Origin: a virus
Virus record (IMG/VR): IMGVR_UViG_3300029954_000068
Span: 1-27,841 of that record
Reading direction: 5' to 3' (one strand)
Length of the DNA stretch: 27,841 nt
Shown here: in pieces, positions 13,769-21,433 of the stretch
Layout: the number at the start of each line of letters is the position of its first letter
Position numbering within the stretch: the first letter of the stretch is position 1
Program-made: the position numbers and the translations under genes
Notes under the pieces: generated by a model
Databases searched by the model: none
What the model saw: only the letters and a program-made list of their open reading frames with translations
Told to the model about the DNA's origin: nothing

Positions 13769-13793
13769 AAAACCCCGACCAGAAGGCCGGGGG
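13769..13793 (-). terminator. Terminator-like hairpin after fibre-like gene
   Basis: On the minus strand CCCCGGCC-TTCT-GGTCGGGG (one mismatch) is followed by TTTTCGG. It sits between the gene ending at 13800 and the next start at 13755. Confidence 0.65.
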
Positions 13794-13799
13794 ATTGCA

Positions 13800-14837
13800 T
13801 TACTTGACGTAGTTGGCGCGCAACTTGTCGCTTGTTACCGGGGCAAACAGCATCGTGATGGCATTACCGGCCAATGTGTAGTCGTTACCAGCGCCCGGCT
13901 CCAGCAGCACACCGTTCAGATACAACTCCAATTGATAAGCGTTGGCATTGGCCAGTGTAAACGCAGTGTTCGTTCCGTCAATCGTGCCTGCCGGTGTTTC
14001 GTTCGACACCAGATCGCCATATTTCAGGAAACCGCTGCCCGAGGTGTTATCGACGGCAATGACGCCAGCACCAGACAATGTTGCATCGCCGGTTACGCCC
14101 GACCATGCTGGCTCACCAGAGCTGTTCGAAACGATGATCTGGCCAGCAGCGCTTGTACCGCCAATAGCGACACCTGCACCCGATACGGCCAGCAGGCCAG
14201 CAGGGTCAGCAACAACCGCGATGTCGCCAGACTTACTGTCGAGCCCAAGGCCATTCCCGATCAATGCCTGAATCTGGTTACCAGTCTTTGTCAGACCATT
14301 ACCTGCGGTGATTTGGTTGCCCGATGTGTCCTGAACCCATGTTGTTGTGGACGCATCGACAGTAATCAGTTCCCCAACATTAGTTGTGGTGCACAGGTAC
14401 TTAGTACTTTCGCCGACAGTGCCCTCATCAACGATGACGTACATGCCTTCGTTTTGAGTGCTGCCCGATGCGTAATCCGCAGTACGGGACCACGCACCTG
14501 AAGCTGCGGCAAACAGACCGTTTTGGGTAGCGTCAGTTTGGCCTACCAGCAGAACGCGATCACCGGCTACCAGTGTTACGCCGTCGATAGTCTGCAAACC
14601 GGTCAGAGCAACGTTGGCTGTCGAAACTACACGAGCCGGAGCCTTGAAAGTCAAGCCGTTCGCCAGACTATCAACATACGATTTGGTTGCTGCATCAGTT
14701 GCATTGACCGGTGCAGCCAGACCATTGATGGCAAAGTTCGCCATGTTCAGCGCGCCAGTCATCGGAACGCTGCCGTCCGACTTCAAGAGCAGCGCGTAGT
14801 CCTGAATCTGGGTACCGCGAATAAGAGTTTGTGCCAT
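13800..14837 (-). CDS. Tail fibre-like / virion appendage protein
   Basis: The 345-residue protein begins MAQTLIRGTQIQDYALLLKS with AGGA upstream. The N-terminal part has the fibre pattern GSVPMTGALNMANFAINGLA, then PVNATDAATKSYVDSLANGL (residues about 42-60) found in many phage fibres. The central part (VNATDAATKS to WVQDTSGNQI) resembles repeated beta-propeller-like or head-fibre modules. The later half is Gly/Ser/Thr-rich with VTGDATLSGAGVIAVDNTSG. The last 45 residues carry ELYLNGVLLEPGAGNDYTLA, a domain shared with the next protein (14850-15128). It is an appendage protein; whether it attaches to tail or head cannot be decided from this sequence. Confidence 0.8.
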   Translation of the reverse strand: MAQTLIRGTQIQDYALLLKSDGSVPMTGALNMANFAINGLAAPVNATDAATKSYVDSLANGLTFKAPARVVSTANVALTGLQTIDGVTLVAGDRVLLVGQTDATQNGLFAAASGAWSRTADYASGSTQNEGMYVIVDEGTVGESTKYLCTTTNVGELITVDASTTTWVQDTSGNQITAGNGLTKTGNQIQALIGNGLGLDSKSGDIAVVADPAGLLAVSGAGVAIGGTSAAGQIIVSNSSGEPAWSGVTGDATLSGAGVIAVDNTSGSGFLKYGDLVSNETPAGTIDGTNTAFTLANANAYQLELYLNGVLLEPGAGNDYTLAGNAITMLFAPVTSDKLRANYVK

Positions 14838-14849
14838 ATTTGTTCCTAG

Positions 14850-15128
14850 TTATATCCAATAAGTTATTGTCAACACATCGCCTAATACGATGTCCATTTC
14901 AACGGGGATGTTGACGAACCCCACTCCAACCTGAAAGCCGCTCGCGCTTTGCTTAACGCCATTCAGAAATACGAATACGCCACGTGCTGCTTGATTGATT
15001 GGGATGCTCTGTGCGCCGCCTGCTGAAGCGATGTAGTCAAACTCCTGCTGCGTTGACGCTTCAAGTTTCTTTAGCCTGCGCAATAGACCGAGCGCAACAG
15101 CATCGATGATTGTATTTGCGATGTTCAC
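14850..15128 (-). CDS. Small virion protein with a fibre-type C-terminal domain
   Basis: The 92-residue protein has a helical N-terminus (DAVALGLLRRLKKLEASTQQ, residues about 10-29) and a beta-rich C-terminal half (GVFVFLNGVKQSASGFQVGV ... DVLTITYWI). The C-terminal half resembles the end of the 345-residue protein encoded next to it (LNGV, then a D-x-L strand and a final Tyr). This suggests shared descent or a common partner. No ribosome site of good quality is seen; the start is 3 bases after the upstream stop, suggesting coupling. Role unknown. Confidence 0.6.
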   Translation of the reverse strand: MNIANTIIDAVALGLLRRLKKLEASTQQEFDYIASAGGAQSIPINQAARGVFVFLNGVKQSASGFQVGVGFVNIPVEMDIVLGDVLTITYWI

Positions 15129-15131
15129 AGA

Positions 15132-15401
15132 TTACGTCCATCCGCTGATAGAAAGCAGATTGCCGGACGCATCCCAAGTCATCGTTTGCGTCTGACTGCT
15201 ACCGCTTGCGGAACGTGTAATCGAAATCAGGTTGTCAGACGCGTCGTAGCTCAGTGCATAACCATAATTTATCGAATCAATCGCCGGGCTATTGACGCCA
15301 ATCGATAGAGGCAAACCTGTCGCCGGATCGATGATGACCACGCCTTCAGCAAATCGCTGATTAACATTTTCGTTTAGATTCGTTGAAACTTTGACTTCCA
15401 T
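15132..15401 (-). CDS. Small YD-repeat-like virion protein
   Basis: The 89-residue protein begins MEVKVSTNLNENVNQRFAEG with an AGGGAG ribosome site. Its C-terminal part contains two tandem repeats, YALSYDASDNLISITR (about 48-63) and TMTWDASGNLLSISGW (about 73-88). These resemble the YD (RHS) repeat consensus YDxxGNLxxIT. The family is normally a large carbohydrate-like wrapping shell, whereas here only two repeats are present, so the domain may act as a short beta strand cap or binding module. It lies at the boundary between sheath and island and is co-directional with both. Function unknown. Confidence 0.6.
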   Translation of the reverse strand: MEVKVSTNLNENVNQRFAEGVVIIDPATGLPLSIGVNSPAIDSINYGYALSYDASDNLISITRSASGSSQTQTMTWDASGNLLSISGWT

Positions 15402-15421
15402 AACAACTCCCTAAAGTCAAA

Positions 15422-16897
15422 TCACATCACCGCAATGCTGGCAAGCGTCAGTTGCTGAATGCTTCCTCCGTCGGTGTAGAACAGTGTCATCGATGGGCTG
15501 GCACGTGCGATGCGGATAGCAGCGGTAGCCGGTTGAATTTGGAGGTAATACCCCTTTGCCTCGATGGTTGCCGACACGTCAAAACCAAGCGCGTTCTGCA
15601 TCTCTGCGACTTGCGCGCTCGACAATGAGACTCCGGTGCGAATTGCGCCAAAATTTACTGCGCTAGAAATCGGATCCATGCAAGCAGCTTCGATCGTCGC
15701 GTATCCCTGCGAGTTGTAGGGCAACGATCCTACGCTTGTAAGCAGAGTGATCATGCTGAGTTGCAAATTCGCATTCAGCCAAATTTGATCAAGGAAGCTA
15801 TCAAGCCATACCCACTCACCAGAAACAGAGCCTGGGTACATGAAATTAAAATTGTTGATCGCCGTCGCATATGCGCCAAACCAGTTGTAGCCGTTTTGTT
15901 TTAAAGCAGCGGAATCTGATGCATTGGTAACTGATGGGGCAAGACCGCTTTGCGTCTTGAACGCAAGTGTTGCACGACCGTTGAGTCGGCTAAAATCAAG
16001 CGATGCTGCATAGCCGAGCACAAAAGCTGCGTGAGTGTAATCGCCAAAAATCGGTACTGATCCGTCTAATTGCAAAGATTGTAGTGTGTAACCCCATGGC
16101 TCCGTCGATCCGGCCACCTTTGCTTGCGCATCAGAGTCATAGCCCACATAACCAAATCTATTCTGGGTGCTATTGGCCCATGTAGAAAACGCAATTTTGT
16201 CAGTAATAACCGACTCCCATGCCGTGGAAAACAGCGCCCAATTCTGCGTAACACTCAGAATGATACTGTCCATGAAGGAGCCTGGCATCGCAGCATTAGC
16301 TCCTTGCGATACGATAGCGCCTGACGGCGTATCCATGCCAAGTGCTGTTGCTGCCGCACCGGTGGCCGCCAACGCGCTTGATGCTACTCCAGTAGCCACG
16401 TCAGTAATGACGAATGCTTGATGCAGCTCGTCAAACGCGACATTCACGCCAAGCTGCGTACTCATCAATTGAGCAGCATTCGAGAAGCTGGTAGCCGCCG
16501 ACAAGTTGATAGTAGCCTGGTGCGCCACTGCGTCAATGACGATGCTAAATGCCCCAGTGACCGCTTGAAGCTGCGCAAGTGTCATCGATGCAATAGACGC
16601 TCCGCGAACCCACGCAGGAACCGCAGCAGCATTGTATTGCGCGAAGTACAGCAGACCGGGCGTCTTGGTGCTGTTCTGGTATCCATTAAAGTAAATTTTT
16701 GCCATCGCCGCTTCAACGGACTGCGGACCAAAATAACTGGCAACGTCCGCAGAATCGGCAAACGGGATAGCTTGGCCCATCGGCGCATAGGTGGATTGCG
16801 TCAGGATCAATCCGTTCAGATTGACGGCATTTCCTGCGGCGCTTAGCACGCCAGGATTGACATTTACGATCTGCGAAATTGGAATGGCGTTTGTCAT
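15422..16897 (-). CDS. Tail sheath protein (DUF3383)
   Basis: The 491-residue protein fits the DUF3383 sheath family. Visible hallmarks are the N-terminal VNVNPGVLSAAGNAVNLNGL, FADSADVASYFGPQSVEAAM (residues about 45-64), MAKIYFNGYQNSTKTPGLLY near 64-83, a long central domain, YNWFGAYATAINNFNFMYPG near 327-346, and the C-terminal helix/strand ending in LASIAVM. It forms the contractile sleeve. The start is 13 bases after a strong terminator hairpin (16911-16931), so its expression may depend on read-through or antitermination. The gene normally lies next to the tube, but here a 4.9-kb island separates them. Confidence 0.93.
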   Translation of the reverse strand: MTNAIPISQIVNVNPGVLSAAGNAVNLNGLILTQSTYAPMGQAIPFADSADVASYFGPQSVEAAMAKIYFNGYQNSTKTPGLLYFAQYNAAAVPAWVRGASIASMTLAQLQAVTGAFSIVIDAVAHQATINLSAATSFSNAAQLMSTQLGVNVAFDELHQAFVITDVATGVASSALAATGAAATALGMDTPSGAIVSQGANAAMPGSFMDSIILSVTQNWALFSTAWESVITDKIAFSTWANSTQNRFGYVGYDSDAQAKVAGSTEPWGYTLQSLQLDGSVPIFGDYTHAAFVLGYAASLDFSRLNGRATLAFKTQSGLAPSVTNASDSAALKQNGYNWFGAYATAINNFNFMYPGSVSGEWVWLDSFLDQIWLNANLQLSMITLLTSVGSLPYNSQGYATIEAACMDPISSAVNFGAIRTGVSLSSAQVAEMQNALGFDVSATIEAKGYYLQIQPATAAIRIARASPSMTLFYTDGGSIQQLTLASIAVM

Positions 16898-16910
16898 GGG
16901 TACCCCAAAT

Positions 16911-16931
16911 AAAAAACCGCCCTAAGGCGGC
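16911..16931 (-). terminator. Intrinsic terminator just upstream of the sheath gene
   Basis: On the minus strand GCCGCC-TTAG-GGCGG is followed by TTTTTTATTT. The hairpin ends 13 bases before the sheath ATG, close to its weak GGGG ribosome site, so it could also act on translation. Confidence 0.85.
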
Positions 16932-16956
16932 ATTGTGCATTTAATGACGAATCCGA

Positions 16957-17538
16957 TCAGGCTGGAAAAGTCACGTCGATATTTTTTAAACCAGACCAAA
17001 TTTTCTGACTAGTGGTATTTGCCGTAACAGGGTTGCCTGCGTTGCCAATTTCAAGCTCTGCCGCAAAATACTGTGGCACGGTCGTGATCGGGTTGTACTG
17101 AAGATTGACCTGCAACTTCCACCGTGCAACGTATTGACTCTCGCCACTAATAAGCGGCATCTGAACTGGATCGTCGGCGTACAGCGGCACAATGTTCTGC
17201 GGAAGCGCATCGACTGCGTAGCTATCACGAAACAAGCTTTGCACCATCGCCGCCCAGTCACCTGACTGCTGCCCATAAAAATCAAGCTGGATCATGTGAT
17301 TAATGTGCGTCTCAATGAGCTTCGAGCCAGGATTACTTCCTATGTCGTCGTAGCTATCGATATTTGTAGACAGACGAATTTTACGAACGTCCGTCATCAC
17401 GACGAAATCACCGACAGGCATCGAAACCTGATTATCCTGCCCCTGAACCACCTCAATACCAGCAGGCAAAATCGACAGTAGAAACGTGCGTAGTGCCGTG
17501 TGAATATCGTCGCCGATAATTGAGATCGACACACTCAC
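16957..17538 (-). CDS. Phage neck terminator protein, gp12-like
   Basis: The 193-residue protein starts with GTG at 17538, overlapping the previous stop as GTGA. It reads SVSISIIGDDIHTALRTFLL at the start, then PAGIEVVQGQDNQVSMPVGD, VVMTDVRK and the strand-rich part through DFYGQQSGDWAAMVQSLFRD (about 88-107). The pattern is that of the LIC_12616/neck terminator family, present at this place in DUF3383 phages. It should form the terminator ring that caps tube and sheath and joins tail to head. Its neighbours (upstream connector genes, downstream sheath) support this. Confidence 0.82.
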   Translation of the reverse strand: MSVSISIIGDDIHTALRTFLLSILPAGIEVVQGQDNQVSMPVGDFVVMTDVRKIRLSTNIDSYDDIGSNPGSKLIETHINHMIQLDFYGQQSGDWAAMVQSLFRDSYAVDALPQNIVPLYADDPVQMPLISGESQYVARWKLQVNLQYNPITTVPQYFAAELEIGNAGNPVTANTTSQKIWSGLKNIDVTFPA

Positions 17539-17915
17539 GATTGCAGCCTCACCAACACGCTACACCAGTCAGGCCATGTTTCTAGTACGGCAATAACAAG
17601 CCAACTACGCGCCACGCCACCAGAGGTTTCCGGAAATTGCAAGGTATCGCCACCCTTACTATCTGCACGCACGACGCCCTGCGCATTCCCGTTTAGGTAA
17701 ACTTTGCGCATCACGCCCTCGATATTCAGACCATCGATATGCTGTAATTCCTGTGCAGTAACACCCTGGACTTGTCCTGAGCATTGAACTGCAACAACAT
17801 TCGGCGTCCGACTACCAGAATCTGATGTCGTATAGCCTTGGCTCTGCATCCACGTAATAGGTATATTCGCAGTGACGCGCTGGGTAGCTCTGTTCGCAAT
17901 CGCGCTCAAATTCAT
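17535..17915 (-). CDS. Hypothetical head-tail connector protein
   Basis: The 126-residue protein starts at an ATG sharing a TAATG with the upstream gene. It begins MNLSAIANRATQRVTANIPI. Positions of note are WMQSQGYTTSDSGSRTPN near 22-39, and a strand-rich middle GVMRKVYLNGNAQGVVRA. Its C-terminus (SWLVIAVLETWPDWCSVLVR) is a long strand with aromatic residues. No named family is recognised. It lies between an HK97 gp10-like protein and the neck terminator, the usual position of a stopper or neck protein. Confidence 0.7.
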   Translation of the reverse strand: MNLSAIANRATQRVTANIPITWMQSQGYTTSDSGSRTPNVVAVQCSGQVQGVTAQELQHIDGLNIEGVMRKVYLNGNAQGVVRADSKGGDTLQFPETSGGVARSWLVIAVLETWPDWCSVLVRLQS

Positions 17916-18397
17916 TACTTATCCTCAACGACCGAAGTCAGGGTAGCAAGCATGGTGCCTGTATCAACCAGCGGCTTTTCTATGGAATCAGTCCGATCTC
18001 CACTTGCCGTGCGACGCACTCTGGCGAGAATAGTTGATTCTTCCAACTCTGGGGAGGTAAGCTCACTGATCGTTTTTTTAATATCACCAGCGGCCCCATT
18101 ACCTACGATCTGCAACATGGCGTCAGCCGTCATTGCTCCTCGCATTACTTCGCGCACACCATCTTGAATATTTTTCGACCATTCACTTTTCTTTTCTTCG
18201 ATGGTAGGTCGAATAAAAGGACGCGCCGGAATAGTCGCAGTGCCAAATTCCTGAATAGCAGCAACCTCGCCAACCGGAGTGCCATTCTCGTACACGGCAG
18301 ATTCGAGCCAGCCGATCTTTATGACCTTGTGCTCAATATCCCGCTGCATGCGCGAGCGCAATTTCTCTGCAATGCCAGACATGTCGAGCTTGCTCAA
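17915..18397 (-). CDS. HK97 gp10-like tail completion protein
   Basis: The 160-residue protein has the segment VAAIQEFGTATIPARPFIRP (about residues 45-64), matching the conserved E-F-G-x-x-x-I-P-A-R-P-F motif of gp10/Mu gpG-like neck proteins. The rest is a helix-rich scaffold with KVIKIGWLES. The start is a TTG (18397), overlapping the DUF4054 stop as TTGA; an ATG at 18382 is the alternative. It likely bridges the connector to the tail. The partners are the DUF4054 protein upstream and a connector protein downstream. Confidence 0.78.
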   Translation of the reverse strand: MSKLDMSGIAEKLRSRMQRDIEHKVIKIGWLESAVYENGTPVGEVAAIQEFGTATIPARPFIRPTIEEKKSEWSKNIQDGVREVMRGAMTADAMLQIVGNGAAGDIKKTISELTSPELEESTILARVRRTASGDRTDSIEKPLVDTGTMLATLTSVVEDK

Positions 18398-18840
18398 AAT
18401 ATCCCGCCAAACTTCCTATAGGCGGATCGCTCAGGTAGTCCACCGATGTAGAGGCCGCCGGCAGATTGCGTGTCAAGCAAGGCCCGAAGTTGCATTCCAT
18501 ACGGCGTACTCGACAGCCACGATTGAAAAGCCGTTTTAATAGGCGGAATGGCGAAACCAACGCTGGTGCTACCCTGTGTTGCGTTCTGTATCGGCATCCC
18601 ACCTGCTATCGATGAATCTGCCGCGCTGGGGTCAGCTGCTAGTTGCAGCAACTGCGCCATCATCAAATAGATGGCGTATTGCAGCGTCGGCCCCGACAAC
18701 ATCAACGAATCGTTCGCGTTAATGTAGTTAGTCGCAACCTCCCACATCATCAAGAGTAACGCGTCTGGATATGTGCCCGGTATCGAAAAATCAGGGAAAA
18801 GAGCGCGAAACCCCGATAGGTCAAGCGTCTGAGTTGCCAT
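18394..18840 (-). CDS. Head-tail adaptor, DUF4054
   Basis: The 148-residue protein begins MATQTLDLSGFRALFPDFSI, with AAGG upstream of the ATG. The family features are the early F-R-A-L-F-P-D-F and the internal hydrophobic-helical region YPDALLLMMWEVATNYINAN (about 23-42), followed by LMMAQLLQLAADP. It overlaps the next gene by 4 bases. DUF4054 proteins are the first adaptor proteins below the portal. Assignment is firm by family pattern and position. Confidence 0.87.
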   Translation of the reverse strand: MATQTLDLSGFRALFPDFSIPGTYPDALLLMMWEVATNYINANDSLMLSGPTLQYAIYLMMAQLLQLAADPSAADSSIAGGMPIQNATQGSTSVGFAIPPIKTAFQSWLSSTPYGMQLRALLDTQSAGGLYIGGLPERSAYRKFGGIF

Positions 18841-18843
18841 TTT

Positions 18844-19227
18844 TTAACCTTTTTTCCCGCTCGTTGGCTCCACCAATTGATTGCCCTCGCGAGTATCGGT
18901 TCCAAGATAGTCAGAAGGCGTTTTCGGAGCTGATGGGTCTTTGGTGTTCATATTTGCAGCAACTTTTTCCGGCTCAGCTGCTTTTTTCTGAATCATAACA
19001 AAACCATTTTCCGCATGCTTCTTGAAAACTGGATTATCACCAAGAATCAGAGCATCCTCATCCGACACCTGCGTGGCAACGCCAAGAGGGGTCAGGATGT
19101 GTTTATTTGCCACACCCGTGCCGCCTTTGATGACTATCGAGCGGGCGCGCTGCGGCAGATCAGCGCCACCTTTGACCCACACGTTGTAAGAGACATCCGT
19201 TGCAAGCGTTGAAAATACTGTTGGCAT
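18844..19227 (-). CDS. Hypothetical protein next to the major capsid gene
   Basis: The 127-residue protein starts at an ATG (19227) with a strong AAGGAG. It begins MPTVFSTLATDVSYNVWVKG and has ARSIVIKGGTGVANKHILTP, with VATQVSDEDALILGDNPVFK further on. The C-terminal 50 residues are charged and Pro/Lys-rich (KAAEPEKVAANMNTKDPSAP), probably disordered. No named family. It lies just downstream of the capsid gene where decoration proteins are typical. I suggest an accessory capsid protein without further support. Confidence 0.65.
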   Translation of the reverse strand: MPTVFSTLATDVSYNVWVKGGADLPQRARSIVIKGGTGVANKHILTPLGVATQVSDEDALILGDNPVFKKHAENGFVMIQKKAAEPEKVAANMNTKDPSAPKTPSDYLGTDTREGNQLVEPTSGKKG

Positions 19228-19239
19228 ATCTTTATCTCC

Positions 19240-20340
19240 TTAGACGCCGGTTGCGCGAACCACTGCGTAAGGCCGCTTTAGCAACACACCGGCAGTCGCA
19301 TTGGAATAATCCTCGACGTATGCCTTGCTTTGTTTTTCTACGCCCAGCGCCTGGAATTTAGCTGGAACGATCTGCGTAAACGTCCGCTTATCGTCCGTTC
19401 CGCCATCCTCAACGCCTTCTGCGTACAGATACAGTACGTTCAGGCCGCCGTTCGCATTGTTTAGATGCGGAGCTGTAACAATGCGAATTTTTGGATAATT
19501 TCGTGTCAGCCAATCTTTGACAGAAATTCCGAAGTCGCTCACCACTGTCAGGTATTGGTAACAATCAGTCGAAAGTGCCAGAGTAATATTCGTATCCTCT
19601 GGGTTGATTGTGTCCATCGACTGTGTTTGCAACAGCTGCAAAAGAGTGCGCAGATCAGCAGTAATTTCCAGAAATACTTTCGAGGCCCACTGCGTACTAC
19701 CAGCAACGCCTGCCGCAACCGTCTGATAGGCCGGGAGACTAGGATCATTCAGAAATCCATAGGTACGATTCGTGCCATTGTTGTATCCGAAAAATCCAAG
19801 GGTGTTACGCTGAATTTCCAACGCCAATGCGGCGGCGGATCGTTTTTCAGCAGAAGTGGAAATCTTGATTTTTGATGCGCGCGCTTCTTCAAGCAGGCCG
19901 ATCTTCATACCCTTCTCAAAACGCACAATCGTGCGTCTCTCAAAATTGGTATTCCACGATGACAGCGGAACGTTCGTGAAGTCGCCATATGGCACGGCAT
20001 CGCCGATCACTTCCAGCATGCCCTGAACGACCTCCTCATCTTCCCATGAGCCAACCGTAGTAATGCCAACCAGATCATCGATCTTGCGTGCGGCGGTAAT
20101 GTTGCGAACAAATCCCGGCAACCAATTTTGCAGAAACTGAATCGGCGTAGTAATCGAGGGGCTGGTAATGCCGCCTTGCTGATCATCCATTGCCATCGCC
20201 TGCACCATACGATTCACTTGAGATTCAGTAATCGTGATGCCGATACCGGATAGCGCGCCAAAGTCAGCGACATCCTGGGCGGACATGTTTAATGGGCGAA
20301 CCTGACGCGGCCCGATATAACTTTTTTCCTGAGCGTACAT
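19240..20340 (-). CDS. Major capsid protein (DUF2184)
   Basis: The 366-residue protein belongs to the DUF2184 family, an HK97-fold major capsid protein. Hallmarks include LQNWLPGFVRNITAARKIDD (about 69-88), VGSWEDEEVVQGMLEVIGDA (about 96-115), YGDFTNVPLSSWNTNFERRT and RNTLGFFGYNNGTNRTYGFL. It ends KRPYAVVRATGV. It starts after an AGGGGA ribosome site, and its downstream neighbour is an accessory capsid protein. Length is normal for the family. Confidence 0.93.
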   Translation of the reverse strand: MYAQEKSYIGPRQVRPLNMSAQDVADFGALSGIGITITESQVNRMVQAMAMDDQQGGITSPSITTPIQFLQNWLPGFVRNITAARKIDDLVGITTVGSWEDEEVVQGMLEVIGDAVPYGDFTNVPLSSWNTNFERRTIVRFEKGMKIGLLEEARASKIKISTSAEKRSAAALALEIQRNTLGFFGYNNGTNRTYGFLNDPSLPAYQTVAAGVAGSTQWASKVFLEITADLRTLLQLLQTQSMDTINPEDTNITLALSTDCYQYLTVVSDFGISVKDWLTRNYPKIRIVTAPHLNNANGGLNVLYLYAEGVEDGGTDDKRTFTQIVPAKFQALGVEKQSKAYVEDYSNATAGVLLKRPYAVVRATGV

Positions 20341-20352
20341 TCAAGTATCCCC

Positions 20353-20859
20353 TTAGTTAGTGAGACGGATTGCAACTAGACCACTGTTGGTCGTTGGATA
20401 ATTAACGACAAATGCGTTCGGCACTAATGCAGAGCCAGCCGGAGCAGAAGCGCCCGGCGCTACCGCAGCCAATGCGCCAGTCGTCGTGTTATATGTCACC
20501 TGATCGCCAATATTGGCAGGGCCGACAATCTGCGCGGCAATCGTGCCCATCGTCAGAAATTCGCCCTGGGAGTTGTCGTGAATAGCCAGCGTTGGCGACA
20601 AGGTTCCAGAGATGCCACCGCTCGACGCGTAGACTTTTGGATTCACCAAAATACCCGCGAACACAGCGCCTGCGGCGATGATTCCGCCAACAGATGCGAC
20701 GTTAGTCAGATTATTTTTCGTGAACGCATAGCCCACAATATTTGGATTTGCCCCATTGCTATTGACCAGTAAAGGGTCAGCACGTTGCGGACCATCGAAC
20801 AGCAGTTCGCCAGTAATACCGAATGCCAGGGTGAATGGCACTACCGTTTGAAAACCCAT
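20353..20859 (-). CDS. Capsid cement / structural protein
   Basis: The 168-residue protein begins MGFQTVVPFTLAFGITGELL, with a GGGAG ribosome site. It has the pattern of the phage structural cement protein Gp24 type: GPQRADPLLVNSNGANPNIV, GYAFTKNN, GAVFAGILVNPKVYASSGG and a C-terminal hydrophobic strand region ending VAIRLTN. It lies between the DUF2213 protein and the capsid gene, the normal place for a cement protein. It probably binds the outside of the expanded capsid and stabilises it. Confidence 0.8.
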   Translation of the reverse strand: MGFQTVVPFTLAFGITGELLFDGPQRADPLLVNSNGANPNIVGYAFTKNNLTNVASVGGIIAAGAVFAGILVNPKVYASSGGISGTLSPTLAIHDNSQGEFLTMGTIAAQIVGPANIGDQVTYNTTTGALAAVAPGASAPAGSALVPNAFVVNYPTTNSGLVAIRLTN

Positions 20860-20860
20860 C

Positions 20861-21433
20861 TCATGCTCCCTTTACGTATTGACTGACGAAATTGTTGCCG
20901 CCAACGGCAGCATCCATCGCTTTAGCTATTGGCTGCTTGCGCGGGTCTGGACGGCCTTGAAGCCAGCCACTCAAAACAGAGACCTCAGTCCCGCTATCAG
21001 CTTTAATACCAAGCTTCTTGCAACCATATGCAGCAACTTGCAGCTCGCTCATCTCGGCATGATCGAACGTGCCAATGTGTGTTGAGAGTTTGTCGGCAAT
21101 CCGATTTTTTGCGGCAATGCGCGACATAAAATCTTTGTACAGAATGGCCGCATCCATACCCTCGGCAGGCTTGTCGCCTTTTTTGCTTTCGTCGCTGCCT
21201 GGCTTTTCGGCTTCTTTAGCCGCCTCAGCGTCCGCCACAGGAGGATTATTTTCATCCGGGTCGCCGCCAGACACGTCCTCATCTTCTTCAGAGGCGACCG
21301 GTGCGCCACCCGTTGCCGCTGCTTGCAGCGCGGCGATAGCTGGTAGCAATGAATTTATTGCAGATACAACCTGTTCCAGCGACATGCCGCTGTCTTTACT
21401 TCCTTCATCCTTGGCTTGAGTTTCTTCTGCCAT
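20861..21433 (-). CDS. Possible nested scaffold gene (internal in-frame start)
   Basis: Within the DUF2213 gene, ATG 21433-21431 is preceded by AGGAG at 21444-21440 with six bases between, one of the strongest ribosome sites in the window and unusual inside a coding frame. It would produce 190 residues starting MAEETQAKDEGSKDSGMSLE, exactly the acidic scaffold-like half without the protease. The arrangement matches lambda C/Nu3 and herpes UL26/UL26.5. Whether the start is used cannot be seen from the sequence. Confidence 0.6.
   Translation of the reverse strand: MAEETQAKDEGSKDSGMSLEQVVSAINSLLPAIAALQAAATGGAPVASEEDEDVSGGDPDENNPPVADAEAAKEAEKPGSDESKKGDKPAEGMDAAILYKDFMSRIAAKNRIADKLSTHIGTFDHAEMSELQVAAYGCKKLGIKADSGTEVSVLSGWLQGRPDPRKQPIAKAMDAAVGGNNFVSQYVKGA

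Noticed and set aside
13758-14501. 247-codon open frame on the plus strand
   Set aside because: Lies antisense to the fibre-like gene, is Cys/Arg-rich with no domain and no context; typical shadow frame.
15132-15401. RHS toxin
   Set aside because: Only two short repeats and no toxin domain; far too small.
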